64,000 nt of DNA, from positions 8,430,100 to 8,494,099 of the forward strand of contig CANTUZ010000025.1 in assembly GCA_947846985.1 (NCBI GenBank), given 5' to 3'. This document shows, in pieces, positions 29,589 to 41,351 of the stretch. Source of the stretch: Fratercula arctica. Taxonomy: Eukaryota; Chordata; Aves; Charadriiformes; Alcidae. Below the pieces are notes generated by a model. That model worked only from the letters and a program-made list of their open reading frames with translations, ran no database searches and was not told the DNA's origin. Made by a program: the position numbers and the translations under genes. Positions within the stretch are counted from its first letter, which is position 1; every line of letters begins with the position of its first letter.

Positions 29589-32500
29589 TTCAGAGACATT
29601 CTGGGGCAGGAGTTGGCAGGCCTCATTGATAGGGCTTTAAACTAGATTTGAAGGGGGAAGGGGTCAATAATTTCATGCTTGCCTGTGACAAACAATGGGG
29701 CAGCACATCGGGGCAGAGGGATGGATTCCTAGTAAGGGCTCCCAACTTGTTGCCCTAAGGCAAGCCGGAGACGATGCACTGGGACACCCCAAGGGAATCA
29801 AGGGGGATTCGCGCAAGAGGGTGACACAGCCAGCCCAGCTGAAGTGCCTCTATGCGAATGCACGCAGCTTGGGCAATAAACAGGATGAATTAAGGGCCAC
29901 TGTGCTGCTGGAAAGCCATGACATAGTGGCCATTACTGAAACTTGGTGGGATGATTCCCATGACTGGAATGTAGGGATAGACAGATACAAGCTCTTTAGG
30001 AAGGACAGGCAGGGTAGGAGGGGAGGAGGTGTTGCCCTCTACATCAGTGACCACCTAGAATCGATGGAGCTCCACATGGGGAAGGACGAGGAGCTGGTTG
30101 AGAGTGTATGGGTTAAGATTAAAGGGAAGAAAGGGGAAGGTGATGTTACAGTAGGGGTCTGCTACAGGCCACCTGACCAGCAGAGCCAAGCAGATGAGGC
30201 CCTCCATAGGCAGATAGAAGTGTCTTCGCGTTCACAGGCCCTGGTCCTCGTGGGGGATGTCAACCACCCTGACATCTGCTGGAGGGACAACACAGCAAGG
30301 CACCAGCAATCCAGGATGTTCCTGGAATGCATAGATGACAACTTCCTCCTCCAAATGGTAGAGGAACCAACAAGAAAAGGTGCTATGCTGGACCTCGTTC
30401 TCACCAACAGGGAAGGGCTGGTGACCAACGTGAGGCTCAGGGATAAACTTGGCTGCAGTGACCACGAAGCGATAGAATTTAAGATCCTCAGGGCAACTAG
30501 GAGGATATATTCCAAGCTTACAACCCTGGACTTTAGGCATGCAGACTCTGATCGCTTCAGGGATCTGCTGGCCAAAGTGCTGTGGGACAAAGCTCTAGAG
30601 GGAAGGGGGGCCCAGGACAGCTGGTCAGTATTCAAGGATCACCTTCTCCGTGTCCAGGACCAAACTATATCGACAAAGAGGAAGGCAGGAAAGAATGCTA
30701 GGAGACCTGCCTGGATGAACAGGGAGCTCCTGGACACACTGTCACACAAAAAGAAACTTTATAAGGAGTGGAAGAAAGGACAGCTGGAATGGAGGGCATA
30801 TAAGGAAGCTGTCCGAGTAGCAAGAGACCTGGTGAGAAAAGCTAAAGCTCAGTTAGAATTAAATCTAGCCAAGGGAAACAGCAAAAATTTCTATAGGTAT
30901 ATTAATGGTAAGAAGAAGACTAGGGAGGGTGTGGGCCCCCTCAGAAAGGAAACGGGAGAACTGGTGACAAGTGATATGGAGAAGGCCAAGGTTCTCGATG
31001 ACTTGTTTTCCTCAGTCTTCACTGGCAAGGGCTCCAGCCACACTCTCGGAGTCACAGAAGACAATGGCAGGGGTTGGAAAGAACTGCCCATCGTAAGTGA
31101 AGATCAGGTTCATGACCATCTGATGAATCTGAAAGTGAACAAGTCCATGGGACCCGATGGGATACACCCACGGGTACTGAAGGAACTGGCGGATAAGGTT
31201 GCTAAACCGCTCTCTATTATATTCCAAATGTCATGGCAGTCTGGTGAGGTCCCCACTGACTGGAAAAGGGGAAACATAATCCCCATTTTCAAAAAGGGAA
31301 AGAAGGAGGAACCAGGGAACTATAGGCCAGTCAGTCTCACCTCTGTGCCTGGTAAGATTATGGAGCAGATCCTCCTGGAGGCACTGCTGAGGCAGAAGAA
31401 TAATGAAGAGGTGATTGGGTACAATCAACACGGCTTCACCAAGGGCAAATCATGCCTGACAAACCTGGTGGCCTTCTATGAGAAGGTCACAACATCAATA
31501 GACAAGGGGAGAGCAACTGACGTCATTTACCTGGACCTGAGCAAAGCCTTTGACACTGTCCCGCATGACATCCTGGTCTCCAAGCTGATAAAATATGGCT
31601 TTGATGGATGGACAATTCAGTGGATAAAGAACTGGCTTCATGGCCACACCCAAAGAGTGGCTGTCAATGGGTCCATGTCCAAGTGGAGGCCAGTGACAAG
31701 TGGAGTCCCTCAAGGATCAGTACTGGGACTGGTCTTGTTTAACATCTTTGTCAGCGACATGGACAGTGGCATAGAATGCACCCTCAGCAAGTTTGCCGAT
31801 GACACCAAGCTGTGTGGGGCGGCTGACATGCTGGAGGAAAGGGATGCCATCCAGAGGGACCTTGACAGGCTGGAGAGGTGGGCCCATGCCAACCTCATGA
31901 AGTTCAACAAGACCAAGTGCAAGGTCCTCCATCTTGGTCAGGGCAATCCCAAGCACCGATATAGGCTGGGCAGTGACTGGCTTGAGAGTAGCCCTGAAGA
32001 AAAGGACTTGGGGGTGCTGGTGGACGAGAGGCTCAACATGAGCCGTCAGTGTGCACTAGCAGCCCAGAAAGCCAATCGTATCCTGGGCTGCATTGGGAGA
32101 AGCGTGGCCAGCAGGTCGAGGGAGGTGATTCTCCCCCTCTACTCCACTCTCGTGAGACCCCACCTGGAGTACTGCGTCCAATTCTGGAGCCCCTACTACA
32201 AGAAAGATATGGACATGCTGGAACGTGTCCAGAGAAGGGCCACGAGGATGATCAGAGGGCTGGAGCACCTCTCCTATGAGGACAGGCTGAGAGAGTTGGG
32301 GTTGTTCAGCCTGGAGAAAAGAAGGCTCCAAGGAGACCTTATAGTGGCCTACCAGTATCTTAAGGGGGCCTACAAGAAAGCTGGTGAGGGACTTTTTAGG
32401 ATGTCGGGTAATGGTAGGACTAGAGGGAATGGATTAAAACTAGAGATGGGACAATTCAGACTGGACGTTAGGAAGAAGTTCTTCACCATGAGGGTGGTGA

Positions 32501-32697
32501 GACACTGGAACAGGTTGCCCAGAGAGGTGGTGGAAGCCCCATCCCTGGAAGTTTTTAAGGCCAGGCTGGATGGGGCTCTGAGCAACCTGATCTAGTGGGA
32601 GATGTCCCTGCCCATGGCAGGGGGGTTGGAACTAGATGATCTTTAAGGTCCCTTCCAACCCTAACAATTCTATGATTCTATAATTCTATGATTCTAT
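29589..32697 (+). mobile_element. CR1 LINE with intact ORF2, TSD GGTGGTC
   Basis: A CR1 inserted in an ERV-6 LTR. The 7-bp words GGTGGTC at 29582-29588 and 32698-32704 bracket it. It starts near the end of ORF1 (GGGGCAGGAGTTGGCAGG), so ORF1 is lacking, and includes all of ORF2, the 3' UTR and several ATTCTATG tail units. Confidence 0.93.
29695..32595 (+). CDS. CR1 ORF2, full-length endonuclease-reverse transcriptase (966 codons)
   Basis: An uninterrupted frame codes for the complete CR1 replication protein. The N-terminal endonuclease starts near residue 47 ([20 protein letters not shown]), then [22 protein letters not shown] and [10 protein letters not shown] linker with basic helices follows (residues 320-430). 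The reverse transcriptase has [38 protein letters not shown] (about 578), [11 protein letters not shown] (about 612), GVPQGSVLG (about 670) and the catalytic FADDTK (about 700). The C-terminal region ends [20 protein letters not shown] in place of the usual GDFN in the endonuclease is one unusual residue. I chose the first ATG; the true start could be slightly downstream. Such intact ORF2 copies are rare among mostly dead bird CR1s. Confidence 0.95.
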   Translation: MGQHIGAEGWIPSKGSQLVALRQAGDDALGHPKGIKGDSRKRVTQPAQLKCLYANARSLGNKQDELRATVLLESHDIVAITETWWDDSHDWNVGIDRYKLFRKDRQGRRGGGVALYISDHLESMELHMGKDEELVESVWVKIKGKKGEGDVTVGVCYRPPDQQSQADEALHRQIEVSSRSQALVLVGDVNHPDICWRDNTARHQQSRMFLECIDDNFLLQMVEEPTRKGAMLDLVLTNREGLVTNVRLRDKLGCSDHEAIEFKILRATRRIYSKLTTLDFRHADSDRFRDLLAKVLWDKALEGRGAQDSWSVFKDHLLRVQDQTISTKRKAGKNARRPAWMNRELLDTLSHKKKLYKEWKKGQLEWRAYKEAVRVARDLVRKAKAQLELNLAKGNSKNFYRYINGKKKTREGVGPLRKETGELVTSDMEKAKVLDDLFSSVFTGKGSSHTLGVTEDNGRGWKELPIVSEDQVHDHLMNLKVNKSMGPDGIHPRVLKELADKVAKPLSIIFQMSWQSGEVPTDWKRGNIIPIFKKGKKEEPGNYRPVSLTSVPGKIMEQILLEALLRQKNNEEVIGYNQHGFTKGKSCLTNLVAFYEKVTTSIDKGRATDVIYLDLSKAFDTVPHDILVSKLIKYGFDGWTIQWIKNWLHGHTQRVAVNGSMSKWRPVTSGVPQGSVLGLVLFNIFVSDMDSGIECTLSKFADDTKLCGAADMLEERDAIQRDLDRLERWAHANLMKFNKTKCKVLHLGQGNPKHRYRLGSDWLESSPEEKDLGVLVDERLNMSRQCALAAQKANRILGCIGRSVASRSREVILPLYSTLVRPHLEYCVQFWSPYYKKDMDMLERVQRRATRMIRGLEHLSYEDRLRELGLFSLEKRRLQGDLIVAYQYLKGAYKKAGEGLFRMSGNGRTRGNGLKLEMGQFRLDVRKKFFTMRVVRHWNRLPREVVEAPSLEVFKARLDGALSNLI

Positions 32698-32704
32698 GGT
32701 GGTC

Positions 32705-33138
32705 GTTTACTTCCTCCACTCCTCTTCATCGTTGTTACCTTCTGGGTGAACTGCAGGCCTCTACTCCTTTATTCTTGCTGGCACATCAAAAGTGTTAGCT
32801 TTGACTAGTCTCTGCATTCCTCAGTAATCCTGGGCCCCCTGTTTTGAGAGATAAGCTTCTACTACAAGGTTACATTGTCCTAAAGCATTCTTTCTTAAAA
32901 AATAGGAGATAAGTTCTGACATTTAGTACTACAACTGTTGCATCTGCTCTTTGTACAGCCTTAAGGCGCCCAGTCTCCTAAATTAAGCTCCTACTCTAAT
33001 TTACAGTTCTAATATATTAAGCACCTGCTTCAATTATTTACAGCTTTAATATATCAAACCCTACTTCAGGAGAATACAGACAAATCAAAGTTAAATACAA
33101 AATAGAATAATATATAACAACTTCTAAATTGCCTCACA
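32705..33138 (-). repeat. ERV-6 LTR, right part (U3)
   Basis: Continues the LTR on the other side of the CR1. Probably ends GCCTCACA at 33138 (minus-strand start TGTGAGGCAA). No TSD confirmed. Confidence 0.45.
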
Positions 33139-33969
33139 TCTGTTATTGCAATTTGGATTTTTGATTTAGCAAGATCACATAGCAATTCTTCCCCAATACT
33201 AGTTGTTCCTAATAAATATTTATGTAAAATTTAGAACTGAGACCTCTATTACCAAGAATATTCTGAAATAGCTGATGTCTAGAACAAAAAAGATGCAACA
33301 GAAAAGATTTTTAAACCCGTGGTAAATTTTTCATCAAAGAATGAATTCAGGAAGACAGAGAGAGAAATACAGGAATGCCAAGAAACCTTAATGGATTTAC
33401 AAATATTTCATATAAACAAATTTTCAAATAGCTTTATTCAGAGTAGCCTTTCTGCTCTATTAAGCACAGCAAACAGCTGCCAGATTTATTTAGATAAATA
33501 ATTAACAACTAAAGAAGTAAAATGGCAGAAGAAAAAGGAATTTTGGCAACAACTCCACAGAGGACCACAGCTACTCTCCAAGTACACTTCTGTGTGCTCG
33601 TGGTTCTGTATGGCCAATCAGGAGGAAAAAAGACCTTAGTCACAGCAAAACATACAAAAACTCTATCAAAATATCACAAAGCAAGTAAACATAAAAACAG
33701 GGTGGTGGTGGTGGAGGAAGCAACACAGCAAGCTGCTTTCCTTTCGCTACAACCTCAGCTACAGTTTTTAGAAGGAAACAGGTTAAAATAATGTGCCTTA
33801 TTCAATCACTCACCTTGGTTTGATGAACAGGTATAAAGCAGAAGGGCAGGCTTTAGCCAGCAAAGAGTAAGAACAGCAAATAAGTATCAATCGGTTAAGA
33901 AAACAAAGCACAATCCTAACTTTTCATGCAGCCATAAGCTTAACTGAAAACAATCTAAGCAATATAGAT
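33139..33969. other. Unique DNA
   Basis: No gene recognised. A short GTGGTGGTGG run is at 33702-33714. Confidence 0.5.
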
Positions 33970-35746
33970 AGACAGAATAAAGCCCAGATCGAATTAAATC
34001 TGGCTAGGGACATCAAAGGCAACAAGAAAAACTTCTGTAAGTACATCAGGGATAAAGGCAAGACTAGGGAAGATGTGGGCCCTCTCAGGAAGGAAAACAG
34101 GAGACCTGGTCACCCAGGATATGGAGAAGGCTGAGGTGCTGAATGACTTTTTTGCCTCAGTCTTCACCAGCAAGGGCTCCAACCACACCGCCCAAGTTGC
34201 AGGATGCAAAGGCAGGGTCTATGAGAATGAAGAACCACCCACTGTAGGAGAAGATTAGGTTTGGGAACATCTGAGGAACCTGAAGGTGCATAAGTCGATG
34301 GGACCTGATGAAATCCATCCACGGGTCCTGAGGGAGCTGGCAGATGAAGTCGCCAAGCCGCTTTCCATTATATTTGAAAAGTTGTGGCAGTCTGGGGAAG
34401 TTCCTGCTGACTGGAAAAGGGGAAACATAACCCCCATTTTCAAAAAGGGAAAAAAGGATGACCCAGGGAACTACAGGCCGGTCAGTTTCACCTCTGTGCC
34501 TGGCAAGATCATGGAGCAGATCCTCCTGGAATCTCTGCTGAGGCACATGGAAAATAAGGAGGTGATTGGTGACAGCCAACATGGCTTCACCAAGGGCAAG
34601 TCATGCCTGACAAATTTGGTGGCCTTCTATGATGTTGCCACAGCATTGGTAGATAAGGGGAGAGCAACTGACATCATCTACCTGGACTTATGCAAAGCAT
34701 TTGATGCTGTCCCGCATGACATCCTGGTCTCTAAATTGGAAAAGCATGGATTTGATGGATGGACCACTCGATGGATAGGGAGCTGTCTAGATGTCCGCAC
34801 TCAAAGGGTTGCGGTCAATGGCGCAATGTCCAAGTGGAGACCAGTGATGAGTGGCATTCCTCAGGGGTCAGTACTGGGACTGGTGCTGTTTAACAGCTTT
34901 GTCGGTGATATGGACAGTGGGATTGAGTGCACCCTCAGCAAGTTTGCCAATGACACCAAGCTGTGTGGCGCGGTAGACACGATGGAGGAAAGGGATGCCA
35001 TCCAGAGGGACCTGGACAGGCTGGAGAGGTGGGCCCGTGCAAACCTCATGAAGTTCAACCAGGCCAAGTGCAAGGTCCTGCACCTGGGTCATGGCAATCC
35101 CAGGCACAAATACAGGCTGGGTGGAGAATGACTTGAGAGCAGCCCTGAAGAAAAGGACTTGGGGGTGCTGGTGGACGAGAAGCTCAACGTGAGCAGGCAA
35201 TGCGCACTTGCAGCCCAGAAAGCCAACCGCATCCTGGGCTGCATCAAAAGAAGCATGGCCAGCAGGTCGAGGGAGGTGATTCTGCCCCTCTACTCCACTC
35301 TCGTGAGACCCCACCTGGAGTACTGCATCCAGCTCTGGAGTCCTCAGCACAAGAAGGACATGGACCTGTTGGAATGGGTCCAGCGGAGGGCCATGAAGAT
35401 GATCAGAGGGCTTGAGTACCTCTCCTATGAGGACAGGCTGAGAGAGTTGGGGTTGTTCAGCCTGGAGAAGAGAAGGCTCCGGGGAGACCTTATAGCGGCC
35501 TTCCAGTACCTAAAGGGGGCCTACAGGAAAGATGAGGAGGGACTCTTTATCAGGGAGTGTAGCGATAGGACAAGGGGCAACGGTTTTAAACTGAAAGAGG
35601 GGAGATTTAGATTAGATATTAGGAAGAAATTTTTCACTATGAGGGTGGTGAGGCACTGGAACAGGCTGCCCAGGGAAGTTGTGGATGCCCCCTCCCTGGA
35701 AGTGTTCAAGGCCAGGCTGGATGAGGCTTTGAGCAACCTGGTCTAG
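33970..35746 (+). pseudogene. CR1 ORF2 remnant
   Basis: Reverse-transcriptase half of ORF2 in several frames: 34073-34258 (stop), 34286-35131 (RT core with [14 protein letters not shown] and [10 protein letters not shown]) and 35159-35746 (C-terminus). The catalytic motif reads FANDTK (D changed to N), and [11 protein letters not shown] replaces the usual [11 protein letters not shown], so this copy is dead by residue change as well as by stops at 34256-34258 and 35129-35131. Confidence 0.93.
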
Positions 35747-35834
35747 TGGGAGGTGTCCCTGCCCATGGTAGTGGGTTTGGAACTAGATGATCTTTAAGGT
35801 CCCTTCCAACCCGAACCATTCTATGATTCTATGA
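33970..35834 (+). mobile_element. CR1 LINE, 5'-truncated
   Basis: Begins mid-ORF2 ([19 protein letters not shown]) and runs to the 3' UTR and ATTCTATGATTCTATG tail. Confidence 0.95.
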
Positions 35835-36618
35835 TAATATTTAAACTATTTTCTTAATCATTCAAAAATGCAAAAAAGCAAGAAATGCTCAAAAGCAATA
35901 ATTAATAATACATAGCATTACTCATTGGTGTTCTTGATTGCTTGATGTATATACTGAGTTTCTGAGTCTTACACAGAAAGGAGACAGGATACCATGGGTA
36001 TATTCTCATCTCAGTGTGAAGAGATTTACACAGGTAAATCCCCATACATTGAGATAGATGAGTAAACACTATTACATTTGAACACATCTGAAATGCAATC
36101 ATTTATATTTTAAAATATCCAAGAATCACATCCAAATTAAGAGTAGCAGTATAAATTGTTCCATTTAACACATGGTCAAAGCTAATTAAAATTTTCTCTA
36201 AATATTTTGTATTAAATATTCAAGTTATTAAAAGCTCTTATGGAGGCTTGTGTTTGAACTAGCATCAGAAACTTACATTCTTTAAAGACATAACATTAGA
36301 AGAATGCTGAAGCATATGGAATATGTCACCTTTCTAAAACAGCATTCCAACAAGAATATTTTTATATGAAATGTTTTAAAGGAAAAAGTTTAAAATCATC
36401 TTCAAAGTCAATGAAGAGAAGGTATGTTAACAGTATTTAAGAGTAGCAATGGAGCAAAGACTAATAAAGACAGATACCATATCAGTGTATATTTGGTTTG
36501 TTTCCTTGAGTAGGGGTTCCAACTTTCTGCTTTACTGCTAGTAGGAGAGACATTAATACTTCATGATAGGACGCCAAAACTCTTTGAGGCAAAAGACACT
36601 TTCAGGGTAAAGAGTGGG
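35835..36618. other. Unique AT-rich DNA
   Basis: No gene recognised. Confidence 0.5.
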
Positions 36619-37353
36619 TATCCTGGTTTGAGGCAAAACAGAACCAATTTTATGTGCAGTAATTTTACTTTGCTGCTAAGCGTCTTCTAACTAACTGAAC
36701 TCTCTGAAATTAACGGCATATTGTCCAGACACTGTTCACTCTCAGAGAGATAAGACCTGATTATTTATAATTTATGCCAACGAAATGTGTGCAGAGAGGC
36801 TCTTCCTTATTGCTATAACAACCAAGGTCAGCTAATTTCGTTATTTGCCCTGTTGGAGGGTCAGAAGCATAAAAGCGTAGAGGGGTCGCACTTGTGGGGA
36901 GGAGCAGACAGGACAGGTGACCCAAAACTGACCAACAGGGTATTCCGTCCCATCTGCCTCATGCTCAGTATAAAAGCTGAGGGATCAAAGGGTCAGCCCT
37001 CTTTCTTCAATGGCCCACATCCAAGGAGGTCTGTCTGTTTGTCTGCCTTTGATCCCAATCTGTGTGTTCCTGACTCCAGCTCTGGAATCCAGTTCCCATC
37101 CATCGCTGAGTCCAGTCTGGGACTTCCCCAGTGCCTGCTGGTGACGTCATCCTGGGAGCTTGATACGGTTTTGTATATAATGTATCTATTTCATTATTTC
37201 CTTTATATTTTATTATTAATATTTCATTAAAGTTGTTTAGTTCCTTCTAAACTCATAAATCTCTTTATCTCTGTCTCTCCTCTCCTGGGAGCGAGAGGTG
37301 TGGGAGAGCATCTGTCATTCATCTCATTGGCCAATCTGGCCTAAACCTCGACA
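36619..37353 (+). repeat. Solo LTR of ERV-2
   Basis: 735 bp, from TATCCTGGTTTGAGGCAAAAC (first base pair decayed) to CTAAACCTCGACA. TATA-like TGTATATAATG is near 37172 and CATTAAAG near 37228. No matching TSD was found at the edges. Confidence 0.85.
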
Positions 37354-37464
37354 ATGTTCTAAAGAAATGCATTAGGAACAGTTTTCAAGTTAAAGTGTTT
37401 CACCTCTTTTTAATTAGATGTGTGATATTGGTAAGCTTTGCTTAATAAAAATAGTATTTACTAA

Positions 37465-37999
37465 TGTAGGAAAGCAACAGAAGATCAGCGAGGAGGATTG
37501 TAAATATGCTCAAGGGACTCACACCTGGGGTGCTGGGAAACACATATATCACACTAATTGTTATTCAGTCTCAGGTGCTTGCAAGGAAAACACTTGCACT
37601 TAGGTAACATAAGTCTGTGATGGACTCAGGGACACCTTATCTAGCCGCTTGAGAATCCTGGCCTGTTGTTGTTGAAGTATCAAAGCACAGTGAGAAAGTT
37701 ATGTCTGTTTGAACCCTTTAAATACCAGCAAGAACAGGGAGTCCATGCGCGTTCTTGTTAACAAGGACTCTCTCGCTGCCAAGGACTCTTGCTAACAAGG
37801 ACTCTCTCACTGCCAAGGATTCTTGCTAACAAGGACTCTCTCTCACTCTGCAGTGCCCGTGTCCCCTGCTTGTGTGCCTCTTCCCGGGTGTTGCTTCGGA
37901 GATTTCCCAGTCCGTGAGGTATCAAGATTAAATTTGTTCTTTGCCTTTCATCCGTGGTTTTGTGGTTGTTCCTGCTTCCTGCCTGCATCGGCTCACACA
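37465..37999 (+). repeat. Solo LTR of ERV-3
   Basis: 535 bp, TGTAGGAAAGCAACAG to CGGCTCACACA. TATA-like TTTAAATACC is at about 37717 and ATTAAA near 37927. Parallel copies are the minus-strand LTR at 56786-57281 and the U3 fragment in ERV-4. No TSD visible. Confidence 0.85.
37748..37845 (+). repeat. ~31-bp tandem repeats in ERV-3 LTR
   Basis: About three units built on CTTGCTAACAAGGACTCTCT followed by CGCTGCCAAGGA. Two units are kept in the ERV-4 internal fragment and in the LTR at 56940-57000. Confidence 0.85.
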
Positions 38000-38408
38000 A
38001 TAGGTTTCAGAAAAAAAACACCTTGCTGCACCCTAAATAAAAAAAATGTATTAGGTATACAGTTGTAATGACGTTGAACTTACTGTTATGTTTAGTTAAT
38101 ATGGTCACTTGCCAAGGGACAGCTCTGGTGCAGGTACATCTGCAAGGGAGTGGGGGTTCACAGCAAAAACGGGGCTGTTCCTGAGGTTTCCGGAACAGGG
38201 AAAAGGCCGGGAGAGCGCAGGCAGCCTGCAGGAGCAGGCAGCTCCCACAAGAGTTGCTGATGAGGTGGGAGTGTGACCAGCAGTAACGGCACCCACCCCA
38301 CTCCCATAAAAGGCAGCCCCAGGGAGCACAGCAACCAGAGTGGGCAGAGTGAGGCATGTCAGCTAGAGAGTGGTGCAGCATTTTGTGTGGAAGGGCCAGG
38401 GAGCCATG

Positions 38409-38814
38409 TGTCATGGTTTAGCCTCAGACAGCAACATGTGTCATGGTTTAGCCTCAGACAGCAACAAAAACCCACATGGCCGCTCTCTCAAACTCCCCCC
38501 CCAGCTCCCCCCAGGGAAGAATCGGAAGAAAAAGGCAAAACTTGTGGGTTGAGACAAAGACAGTTTAACAGAACAGCAAAGGGAACAAGAAAATAACAAC
38601 AATAACACAGACAGAGGAATGTACAGACACGATTATGGTACCACTGCTCACCGATGGGACCCAGGACACCCCCAGCCTGCTCCCCAGCAGCGACTTCCTG
38701 CCCCCTCCACTGGCAGCTCCTGGCTACAGCCTGGGCATGGCTCACATGGGATGGAATACCTGTGTCCCTGCCAGAGCCTGGGGAGAATTAACCCTATCCC
38801 CTCCAGAACCAGGA
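38409..38814 (-). repeat. Solo LTR of ERV-1, TSD CCATG
   Basis: 406 bp in minus orientation, ending TGTCATGGTTTAGCC on the plus strand side. The duplication CCATG (38404-38408 and 38815-38819) contains the ORF1 ATG of the host CR1. A 30-bp tandem duplication of the LTR end (38406-38435 and 38436-38465) makes the left edge double. Confidence 0.93.
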
Positions 38815-38816
38815 CA

Positions 38817-39387
38817 CCATGGTATCTACCCAGCAGAAAGCCTTGGCCTCCACAAGCTCTGCACCCAGCAGGCCTGAGGCAGCTTCCCAGATGGAGCTCT
38901 CATGGGAGCATGCTGCCACCCAGGTGTCAGGCTGCGGAGCGTGCCCTACCCTTATGCCAGTATCAGATGGCAGCAGTGAGCATGTCTGTGGAAGGTGTGT
39001 CCAGGTAGAGGAACTCTTCCGCTTAGTGATGGAGCTCTGGGAGGAGGTAAGTAGATTGAGAACCATCAGGGAGTGCGAGAGGGAGATAGACTGCTGGAGT
39101 CTCAGCCTACCTTCCCTGAACCACGCCCAACAGGCAGAAAGGTCACATAATACAGAGGATTCTCTGTCCTCTCTCTGCCTGGCCCAAACAAGATAACTTA
39201 GAGGATAGGGGTCTATGGGAACATGTTCCTGCCTGGCGAAGCAGGTGTGTCTCCCTAGTAACTCCCCCACCTTCCCAGGTACCCTTGAAAAATAGGTATG
39301 AGGCTCTGCAAAGGGAACCCAATCATGACAAGGAAGACAATTCAGTGTCCATGGAGGTGTTGTAAAGGTTAAGTCAAACTACACCCC
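38817..39387 (+). pseudogene. CR1 ORF1, N-terminal part
   Basis: Begins MVSTQQKALASTSSAPSRPE. It has a cysteine/histidine cluster (CGACP...HVCGRC), then a leucine-rich coiled-coil-like segment (VEELFRLVMELWEEVSRL), and stops at 39196. CR1 ORF1 is an RNA-binding or chaperone-like protein. The frame is lost by the stop and then by the ERV-2 insertion at 39388. Confidence 0.8.
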
Positions 39388-39488
39388 TGTTGCAGTTTTG
39401 GCCAAATTGGCCAATGGCCAGCGACAGATGCTCTCCCCCCACTTCTCGCACACAGAGAGGAGGAGGAGAGATAAAGAGATTACGAGTC
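39388..39488 (-). repeat. 3' LTR remnant of ERV-2 provirus
   Basis: TGTTGCAGTTTTGGCC onward matches the first 100 bp (plus-strand view) of the LTR at 41352. It joins RT sequence at 39489. Confidence 0.9.
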
Positions 39489-40000
39489 TTGCTGATCACT
39501 CCTTGGGTCTCCAGACGATGGATCAGGTTCTGGATGGGAATCAGGGAGGCTCAGTTGGTGCAATACTGTCATTGATGCACTGTGGCGGTAGCAATTGGCA
39601 CCTGCTGTTCTTTAACCTTCAGCAGTCCCACCACAGAAGGGTCATCGGAAAGGCCCAGTAAGGTAGACAGCTGTGTAATGTCCTCAGTCTCTACAGTTGC
39701 CATACCAAAAGCCCACCCATACCCTTTCGGGTCTTTGAAATACCCTCTCTTAAGGTAGTCTATGTCAAGGATGCATAGAGCATTTGGGCCATTCACAACG
39801 GGGTGCTTCTCCCATTTATTCCCATTCAGGCTCACTTCGGCCTCCAATACAGTCAGTTCTTGAGACCCACCTGTCACTCCAGAAATAGTCACAGATTCTG
39901 TCCCTTTATGATTCGATGGCAATAGGATGCACTGTGCACCAGTGTCCACCAGGGCTTTATACTTTTGTGGCTCTAATGTGCCAGGCCATCGAATCCACAC
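39489..40000 (-). pseudogene. pol: ERV-2 protease and RT N-terminus
   Basis: 143-codon frame (40000-39569) with WIRWPGTLEPQKYKALVDTG (aspartic protease D-T-G), a flap-like region and GIDYLKRGYFKDPKGYGW-type sequence, close to ERV-1 protease. After a stop it continues into the RT start (IPIQNLIHRLET), where the internal deletion begins. Confidence 0.88.
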
Positions 40001-40054
40001 AGTCCAATAAACTCAGTTGTCCCTTTCCTCCTCCTGGCTGGAGGCAGAGCCCCC

Positions 40055-40057
40055 CTA
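40055..40057 (-). other. Amber codon between gag and pro, ERV-2 provirus
   Basis: TAG followed by GGGGGC in the protease frame, homologous to the TAG of ERV-1 copies A and B. A second stop, TGA, follows in this family (GACAACTGAG) where ERV-1 copy A has CGG. Confidence 0.5.
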
Positions 40058-40099
40058 ATGTTGAGGACAACATCTACAATTAGCAGATGAGTTTCTACA

Positions 40100-40959
40100 A
40101 GAACCGGAGAATCACTTACCATGGACTGGAGCAGCCACCCTCCTGGAAGACTTCTTTCTTCCATCTGCTTTACCTTGCAGCTGAAGCACCCGTGCCTGTA
40201 GGGCCAGGGTAGGTTTTTTATCCAACCTAGTCATGTCCTCTCCATATTTGCAGTTCATGAAAAAGTTTATTATTTTTCTCATTTTGCTCGGCTATTGTCT
40301 TAGTTTGATCAGCCATTTTCTCCACGGCTGCTATAGTGACTGCTGCCAGGATGGGCCGGGGCCTTCACTGGGACTGGTGCTGTGGCTTTGGCTGGTGCCG
40401 GTGCTGGAGTCGGAGCTGGAACCATGTCTTTCACCGGGGCCAGTGAGAGGGCAGCCGATGCTGTTGGCACCAGTGTCGGCATGGCTGGAGGCGTGGCTTT
40501 CGCCAGTACGGGCAGAGGTGTGGCTTTTGCCAGAGCTGGGGCCGGTGGCAGGGCAGCTGATGTGGGCCTGGCTGATGTCAGGGCTGGTGGGGGGGCAAGT
40601 GATGTCGCTCAGACTGGTGTTGAGGCCGGTGGCGTTGTTTGTGTCTGTGTTGTGGCTTGGGCAGTAATTTTAGTTGTTTGTGTTTCTGCTGTAGCTTTCA
40701 GTGGGGGGGTTGTCTGTATTTCTGCTGTGGCTTTCGGTGAGGGAGTTGTCTGAATTTCTGCTATCTTTGACTTTGGCCGTGAGGTATGAGTAGCAATATC
40801 GCATGTCACATAATACTCACTCCTGCACGGATATTTAACAATAAACCACCCCTGCAACACATTCACAAAAACCAACAACAAGATCATATATGAATGAAAG
40901 TAACATTCACTCTCCAAACAGCCCGAAGGTTTTTGATCCCCTAATTCTGTTAGTGTCAC
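40100..40959 (-). pseudogene. gag: ERV-2 gag fragments with Thr/Pro-rich repeats
   Basis: The N-terminal gag piece (40959-40609) has a hydrophobic segment (YMILLLVFVNVLQGWFIV) like ERV-1 residues 121-136, then repeats such as AEIQTTPSPKAT and TPPASTPV. It is followed by a long low-complexity Ala/Thr/Pro coding region in broken frames (40330-40600) and a short NC-like C-terminus before the TAG. Most capsid is missing. Confidence 0.7.
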
Positions 40960-41033
40960 TTTGGCATAATCATCAAAGGGGAAAGTTTACTTTCCCCAGG
41001 TAAAACCAAGAGTGTAATTAGTAAAAGAATCCA

Positions 41034-41252
41034 TCACGTGATGCCCAAGATATGCAGATAGAACCGTTGTCCAATTATTTTATACATCTCAAGGCCAATC
41101 CACACCAACATAGCATGCTTAGACCACCGCATCCAAACACAAAGAAGAAATAAACCATGCAATATATTCGACCAGTTAAACCCCACTGCATCAATTAATT
41201 TAATACAAAGCTCTCTAAAGACATGATATAAGATTTCGCATAAGAACGACAT
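41034..41252 (-). pseudogene. ERV-2 pre-gag hydrophobic ORF (72 codons)
   Basis: Starts MSFLCEILYHVFRELCIKLI about 75 bp from the primer site. It contains a hydrophobic span (ILHGLFLLCVWMRW) and a second one (AMLVWIGLEMYKIIG). Near the end a one-base shift separates it from HHVMDSFTNYTLGF, which aligns with HHLSEFINNYTQSM of ERV-1. It is the positional counterpart of the ERV-1 leader ORF. Confidence 0.6.
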
Positions 41253-41326
41253 GATGTGAACTGTCTGTTCTCCCCGAGCAAGCTGGAATTCAAACTATTC
41301 AGGCAATCTATCAGAGCTCCATTCGT

Positions 41327-41344
41327 GTCCCACGTTGGGTGCCA
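41327..41344 (-). other. Primer binding site, ERV-2
   Basis: Minus strand TGGCACCCAACGTGGGAC, tRNA-Lys-type, 7 bp inside the LTR. Confidence 0.85.
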
Positions 41345-41351
41345 ATAAATC

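Noticed and set aside
37748..37845. CRISPR-like array
   Set aside because: Direct tandem repeats without spacers, inside a retroviral LTR of a vertebrate genome.
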